Source: Prolixibacteraceae bacterium
Lineage (GTDB): Bacteria; Bacteroidota; Bacteroidia; Bacteroidales; Prolixibacteraceae
Length of the DNA: 10,508 nt
NCBI GenBank assembly: GCA_003516705.1
Contig: DPCJ01000019.1
Coordinates: 387-10,894, forward strand
Reading direction: 5' to 3'
In this document: piece after piece, positions 7,510 to 10,508 of the stretch
How the letters are laid out: every line of letters begins with the position of its first letter
Position numbering within the stretch: position 1 is the first letter of the stretch
The notes under the pieces: model-generated
Seen by the model: only the letters and a program-made list of their open reading frames with translations
What the model was told of the DNA's origin: nothing
Databases searched by the model: none
Program-made: the position numbers and the translations under genes

Positions 7510-7540
7510 GCTGTAATTGCTTTTATTGAGGCAATTCAGC
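7510..7540 (+). terminator. Stem-loop after the transporter gene, possible terminator
   Basis: GCTG (7510-7513), one bulged T, and AATTGC (7515-7520) pair with GCAATT (7531-7536) and CAGC (7537-7540) around a 10-base loop, giving ten base pairs with a single bulge. It begins 29 bp after the transporter stop, where a terminator is expected. No T-run follows, so it may instead be a 3'-end stabilising hairpin. Confidence 0.4.
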
Positions 7541-7600
7541 TTGTAATCAATCATTTCAATAAGTGATTTATTCTAAGAAAAAGTGAATTTTACGAAGGTG

Positions 7601-7631
7601 TTTGAATAGTCAGGCTCATTTCATAACTTTG
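7601..7631 (+). promoter_or_regulatory. Near-consensus promoter of the HhH protein gene
   Basis: TTTG at 7601-7604 and TAACTTTG at 7624-7631 are separated by exactly 19 bp, a textbook match to the Bacteroidota -33/-7 promoter. Transcription would start at about 7636-7640, giving a leader of about 37 bases before the ATG at 7676. The 3' edge of the -7 element is inside a 9-bp inverted repeat. Confidence 0.75.
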
Positions 7632-7654
7632 ATTCCTTTCGATATAGGAATCAA
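7629..7654. repeat. Perfect 9-bp inverted repeat over the promoter start site (operator-like)
   Basis: TTGATTCCT (7629-7637) and AGGAATCAA (7646-7654) are perfect reverse complements with an 8-bp spacer. The left arm includes the last three bases of the -7 element, and the whole repeat spans the predicted transcription start. A dimeric repressor bound here would block the promoter; alternatively the right arm with part of the left could fold at the very 5' end of the mRNA. No regulator gene is adjacent. Confidence 0.55.
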
Positions 7655-7675
7655 TTAACCCGGCAATTACGTCAA

Positions 7676-8770
7676 ATGAAGCATTTCAATAACTGGATCA
7701 GGGAATACAACAGGTTTTCGAAAAGTGACAGGCATTCTGTTATTATTTTGGCCGGGCTTATTCTGCTTACATTCATCGCAACTTTACTTGTCCCCTGGTT
7801 TATTCCTGAATCAGAATTTGACTATTCAGAGTACCGGGATAAAATATTACAGTTAAACATTGAGGATGCAAACGGTACTCAGGGAAAGACTTTGTTTCGG
7901 TTTAATCCAAATACAATTTCAGCCGAAGAACTAGATTCACTGGATTTACCGGAGAATATAAAACGAAACGTTATCAATTACAGAAAAGCAGGAGGAGTAT
8001 TTAAATTGACACGCGATTTTAGAAAAATCTATGGGATGAACGATAGTATTTTTGCCGTCATTTCGGAATATGTAGTAACAAATAATTCAAATTCAGAAGA
8101 GAAGACAAAGGTTGTTACTGTACATGAACCCAATGTTAAAGAGGCATTTTTTGACCCTAATAAGGCTGAAATTAGTGATTTGATGGAATTTGGATTTAAT
8201 CAGTTTCAGGCTAAAAACGTGGTGGCCTATCGAAGCAAAGGGGGCATTTTCAAGGCTCCTGAAGATATTTTGAAAATCTACGGAGTTGACTCATTTTTAT
8301 ACAAGTCAATAAAAAGTAATATCAGAATTGAGAATTCTACGGAGAATAGTACATTGCCAATTACAGAACCACTTTATATTGAATTAAATGAAGCCGATTC
8401 CGCTGATTTGGTTGAACTGAATGGAATCGGACCCTCTTTTGCCAGCCGGATAGTAAAATATCGTGACAGGCTGGGAGGTTTTTCCTCTCCGTCTCAGGTT
8501 CTTGAAGTTTACAATTTCCCGATTGAAGCGTATTCAAAAATTGAAGGTAATATTTATGCAGATACCCTTAAAATCAAAAAAATCAGAATCAATTTTGCTG
8601 ATTTTAAAGAGTTTATAAAACACCCATACTTCAGCAAACAAAAGGTTGAATTGATTCTGAAATACCGCGAGAAGAATGGTCCCTTTGAGAATTTAGTTAA
8701 TGTAAAGGCATCCGGAATTTTTGATGAAACTGAGTTCAAAAAGGTTATGCCATATTTGACTTGCCGTTAA
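7676..8770 (+). CDS. Membrane-anchored protein with four ComEA-like helix-hairpin-helix modules
   Basis: A 364-residue protein with one transmembrane helix (about 21-43, SVIILAGLILLTFIATLLVPW) after a basic, hydrophilic start. The rest is expected outside the cytoplasmic membrane, as in ComEA, the DNA-binding protein of competence. Four repeats of about 60 residues follow (about 75-133, 158-215, 234-294, 301-361). Each starts with a phenylalanine- or leucine-N type segment (FNPN, FDPN, ELNEAD, RINFAD) and carries a Y-R-x-x-x-G-x-F block: NYRKAGGVF (101), AYRSKGGIF (184), KYRDRLGGF (261), KYREKNGPF (329). Only the third keeps the GIG hairpin (LNGIGPSFASRIV, 248-260) that contacts DNA backbone; the others have lost it. 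DNA binding is thus plausible through one module, with the rest structural. It has its own promoter and no competence genes beside it. Confidence 0.85.
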   Translation: MKHFNNWIREYNRFSKSDRHSVIILAGLILLTFIATLLVPWFIPESEFDYSEYRDKILQLNIEDANGTQGKTLFRFNPNTISAEELDSLDLPENIKRNVINYRKAGGVFKLTRDFRKIYGMNDSIFAVISEYVVTNNSNSEEKTKVVTVHEPNVKEAFFDPNKAEISDLMEFGFNQFQAKNVVAYRSKGGIFKAPEDILKIYGVDSFLYKSIKSNIRIENSTENSTLPITEPLYIELNEADSADLVELNGIGPSFASRIVKYRDRLGGFSSPSQVLEVYNFPIEAYSKIEGNIYADTLKIKKIRINFADFKEFIKHPYFSKQKVELILKYREKNGPFENLVNVKASGIFDETEFKKVMPYLTCR

Positions 8771-8822
8771 ATAAGTTTAAATGGAATTGGACAAATAGGA
8801 TTTATTAAAATTTTCATATAAA

Positions 8823-8853
8823 TTTGATTTCAATCGAATAATTTCTAAATTTG
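8823..8853 (+). promoter_or_regulatory. Near-consensus promoter of the rpsU-xerC-hpf operon
   Basis: TTTG at 8823-8826 and TAAATTTG at 8846-8853 are separated by exactly 19 bp, matching the Bacteroidota primary promoter. The expected transcript starts near 8860 and has an A-rich leader of about 28 bases before the ATG at 8888, with no Shine-Dalgarno sequence visible. Confidence 0.8.
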
Positions 8854-8887
8854 CGCCTCAATTTTTAAAAATAAAAACCGAAAGAAA

Positions 8888-9079
8888 ATGATAGTAATTC
8901 CGGTAAAAGAAGGCGAAAACATTGAAAGAGCGCTTAAAAGATTTAAAAGGAAATTCGAAAAAACTGGTGTAATTAAAGAGTTACGTGACCGTCAGAAGTT
9001 TACAAAACCTTCGGTGAAAAGAAGGGAAGAACTTAAAAAGGCAGTTTACGTACAGGGATTGCAACGGCAGGAAGACTAA
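8888..9079 (+). CDS. rpsU: 30S ribosomal protein bS21
   Basis: A 63-residue, very basic protein matching bS21 along its length: MIVIPVKEGENIERALKRFKRKFEK (start quoted in part: IERALKRFKRKFEK at 12-25), then ELRDRQKFTKPSVKRREE (31-48). It sits on the small subunit near the 3' end of 16S rRNA. In Bacteroidota ribosomes bS21, with bS18 and bS6, holds the anti-Shine-Dalgarno tail in a pocket, which explains why genes of this phylum rarely use Shine-Dalgarno pairing. The leader is A-rich (bases 8865-8887), with GAAAG as the only purine patch. First gene of an operon with xerC 35 bp downstream. Confidence 0.96.
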   Translation: MIVIPVKEGENIERALKRFKRKFEKTGVIKELRDRQKFTKPSVKRREELKKAVYVQGLQRQED

Positions 9080-9114
9080 TTGATTTTAGTGATTCCTGGT
9101 TTATTTTGAATTAA

Positions 9115-9999
9115 ATGAATTATCAGGAGTCGTTTATCAGTTATTTGCAATTTGAGAAGAGAAGTTCTTCTCATACGGTGACAGCATATAAAAATGACCT
9201 CGATCAGTTTTCGCAGTATTGTGCAGAAGTGGTCGGGGAATTTAATGTTTATACAACAGATTCAAAGATTGTTAGGGGTTGGATTGTTCGTTTAATGGAG
9301 TGTGGTCTGAATCCAGCTTCGGTAAACCGGAAAATAACATCGTTAAAATCTTTTTTCAGGTATTTGCAGAAACAAAAAATTATAGCTGAAAATCCTGCTG
9401 TTTCGGTACCTCTTCCAAAGTTAAGAAAAAAATTGCCCGGGTTTGTTGAAGAAAACAGACTGAACCAATTACTTGACAATGATTTTTTCAACGATGATTT
9501 TATCGGAACACGAGACAAGCTGATAATAACATTACTTTATGGTGCAGGAATACGATTGTCGGAGTTGACAGGATTAAAAGATAGCGATATTGATATCAAA
9601 TTAACTCAGATAAAAGTTTTAGGTAAACGTAACAAAGAACGGATTATTCCTTATCCTGTCCCGGTCAGTTCGTTGTTAGAAGAATATTGGAGAAAAAGGA
9701 GAAGTTTGTTCGGAACAAATTCAGAACGTTTGCTGTTAACCGAAAAAGGGAAGCCTGTTTATGCGAAATTGGTATATCGGGTGGTTAACAGAGAACTTGG
9801 AAAAGTTACATTGCTCGAGAAAAAAAGTCCGCATGTACTCAGGCATACATATGCAACACATTTATTGAATAACGGAGCCGATTTAAATGCAGTGAAAGAA
9901 TTGCTGGGGCACTCAAATCTTGCAGCCACGCAAATTTATACACACACTACATTTAAAAAGGTGTATGAAATATATAAACAAGCCCATCCAAGGGGCTAA
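9115..9999 (+). CDS. xerC: Tyrosine recombinase XerC/XerD type
   Basis: A 294-residue tyrosine recombinase, the usual size of the Xer proteins that resolve chromosome dimers at dif. The N-terminal SAM-like core-binding domain covers about 1-87 (SSSHTVTAYKNDLDQF at 17-32), and the catalytic domain about 105-294. All active-site residues are visible: R147 in GAGIRLSE, K171 in LGKRNKER, H240 and R243 in HVLRHTYATH, H266 in LLGHSN, and the nucleophile Y275 in QIYTHTT. No phage or integron genes flank it, and it sits in a translation operon (rpsU 35 bp before, hpf 12 bp after), which favours a chromosomal Xer over an integrase. XerC versus XerD cannot be settled without a tree; the symbol follows common annotation of this locus. 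No dif-like site was recognised in the window. Confidence 0.9.
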   Translation: MNYQESFISYLQFEKRSSSHTVTAYKNDLDQFSQYCAEVVGEFNVYTTDSKIVRGWIVRLMECGLNPASVNRKITSLKSFFRYLQKQKIIAENPAVSVPLPKLRKKLPGFVEENRLNQLLDNDFFNDDFIGTRDKLIITLLYGAGIRLSELTGLKDSDIDIKLTQIKVLGKRNKERIIPYPVPVSSLLEEYWRKRRSLFGTNSERLLLTEKGKPVYAKLVYRVVNRELGKVTLLEKKSPHVLRHTYATHLLNNGADLNAVKELLGHSNLAATQIYTHTTFKKVYEIYKQAHPRG

Positions 10000-10011
10000 A
10001 AACAAACGATT

Positions 10012-10314
10012 ATGGAAGTAAAGATTAATTCAGTGCATTTCAATGCCGATCAAAAGCTGTTAGACTTTGTAAACAAGAAGGTAAGTAAATTGGATACCTT
10101 TTTTGAAGGTATAATCAATGCTGAAGTGACCCTTAAGTTGGACAAACCCGAGGCAACCAAAAACAAAATCTCTGAGTTGAAAATTTCTATTCCTTCCAAC
10201 GGTTATTTGTTTGCTAAAAAACAAGCCGATACATTTGAAGAAGCAACCGACCTTGCCATTGAAGCCATACGCCGTCAATTAGATAAATTTAAAGAGAAGC
10301 TTAAAAACAAATAA
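10012..10314 (+). CDS. hpf: Ribosome hibernation-promoting factor, HPF/RaiA (YfiA) family
   Basis: A 100-residue protein of the short HPF/RaiA type. These proteins bind the decoding centre of the 30S subunit in stationary phase or starvation and stop translation. The sequence follows the family's beta-alpha-beta-beta-beta-alpha order: MEVKINSVHFNADQKLLDFV (1-20), the first strand and helix; KLDTFFEGIINAEVTLKL (26-43); SELKISIPSNGYLFAKKQ (54-71); and a long C-terminal helix with FEEATDLAIEAIRRQLDKFK (75-94). There is no C-terminal dimerisation domain, so it is not the long HPF form that drives 100S formation alone. It follows xerC by 12 bp and is the last gene of the operon from the rpsU promoter, linking a ribosomal protein and a ribosome silencer in one transcript. 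Confidence 0.93.
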   Translation: MEVKINSVHFNADQKLLDFVNKKVSKLDTFFEGIINAEVTLKLDKPEATKNKISELKISIPSNGYLFAKKQADTFEEATDLAIEAIRRQLDKFKEKLKNK

Positions 10315-10340
10315 AATTAGAAAATAGGCTGCCGTATTCT

Positions 10341-10370
10341 TAGTTTTATTAAATAATATTTTTACATTTG
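10341..10370 (+). promoter_or_regulatory. Probable promoter downstream of hpf
   Basis: TACATTTG at 10363-10370 is an exact TAnnTTTG match. Nineteen bases upstream the -33 position reads TAG (10341-10343) instead of TTG. A transcript would start near 10377 and leave the window. In other Bacteroidota I recall tRNA genes and tuf following rpsU-xer-hpf, but no tRNA is recognisable in the remaining 130 bases. Confidence 0.5.
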
Positions 10371-10439
10371 CAAACCCAATTTTGGGGCGTTCTGTGTATG
10401 GCAGTAATTTAAAGAATTTGACCATTTACTTTGGTGTTT

Positions 10440-10508
10440 ATGAGGTTTTTACAACTTCTGAAAACACGTAAAATTAATAGGTCATATTTCTTTTCAGTAA
10501 GCAGGAAT
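10440..10508 (+). CDS. Possible start of an unknown gene, cut by the window end
   Basis: An open frame begins at ATG 10440 and stays open for 23 codons to the end of the window (MRFLQLLKTRKINRSYFFSV and three more residues). It is basic and lies about 63 bases after the predicted start of the downstream promoter. No family is recognisable from so short a piece, and an open run of this length occurs easily by chance. It may instead be leader sequence before genes outside the window. Confidence 0.2.
   Translation, partial: MRFLQLLKTRKINRSYFFSVSRN

Noticed and set aside
9115..9999. Integrase of a mobile element
   Set aside because: Size and catalytic residues fit Xer proteins, flanking genes are ribosomal housekeeping genes, and no cargo, attachment repeats or phage genes are visible.
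10329..10404. CTGCC (10329-10333) and GGCAG (10400-10404) as stem of a structured RNA
   Set aside because: Only five pairs plus a wobble, separated by about 66 bases and lying on either side of the predicted transcription start, so both arms would not share the new transcript.
1..10508. A new defence, mobile or biosynthetic system
   Set aside because: Every long gene falls into a known housekeeping or envelope family with normal length, and no unfamiliar multi-gene cluster, repeat array or foreign-looking segment was found.

Overview
The window looks like chromosomal housekeeping DNA from a member of the Bacteroidota. Three things point there. The DNA is AT-rich. Five intergenic gaps carry the phylum's -7 promoter element (TAnnTTTG), three of them with a TTG-type -33 element at the usual distance. 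None of the genes has a clear Shine-Dalgarno sequence. The gene content agrees: PorT, a lipoprotein Omp85 (TamL-like), menaquinone methyltransferase, and an rpsU-xer-hpf cluster. Placement near Bacteroidales/Marinilabiliales is an inference from gene order only. I saw no phage genes, insertion sequence, CRISPR array, defence system or RNA gene.

Left part (1-3600). The window opens with the first 36 codons of a short-chain dehydrogenase on the minus strand. Divergent from it, a strong promoter drives a likely three-gene operon: a PurL-like AIR-synthase-related protein, ubiE/menG (joined by a TAATG overlap), and porT, a type IX secretion component that starts at GTG. porT runs tail-to-tail into a TrmH/SpoU-type RNA 2'-O-ribose methyltransferase on the minus strand, and the two coding regions overlap by 13 bp.

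Middle part (3600-7600). The methyltransferase and a 780-residue TamL-like Omp85 lipoprotein are divergent; their -7 elements are only about 24 bp apart, so the promoters share DNA. Next comes an 11-helix sodium:neurotransmitter-symporter family transporter, whose leader holds an inverted repeat and which is followed by a stem-loop.

Right part (7600-10508). A membrane-anchored protein with four ComEA-like helix-hairpin-helix modules has a near-consensus promoter overlapped by a perfect 9-bp inverted repeat. Then comes an rpsU-xerC-hpf operon (bS21, tyrosine recombinase, ribosome hibernation factor) from another near-consensus promoter. After hpf a further -7 element points out of the window, toward sequence not seen here.

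Together the genes serve cell-envelope assembly and protein export (PorT, TamL), respiration (MenG), translation (bS21, HPF, RNA methyltransferase) and chromosome maintenance (Xer). The most noteworthy points are the operator-like repeat on the HhH promoter, the degenerate HhH tandem, the PurL-like protein with an altered DxSDGG motif, and an rpsU without a visible Shine-Dalgarno sequence. I did not find a convincing new multi-gene system.
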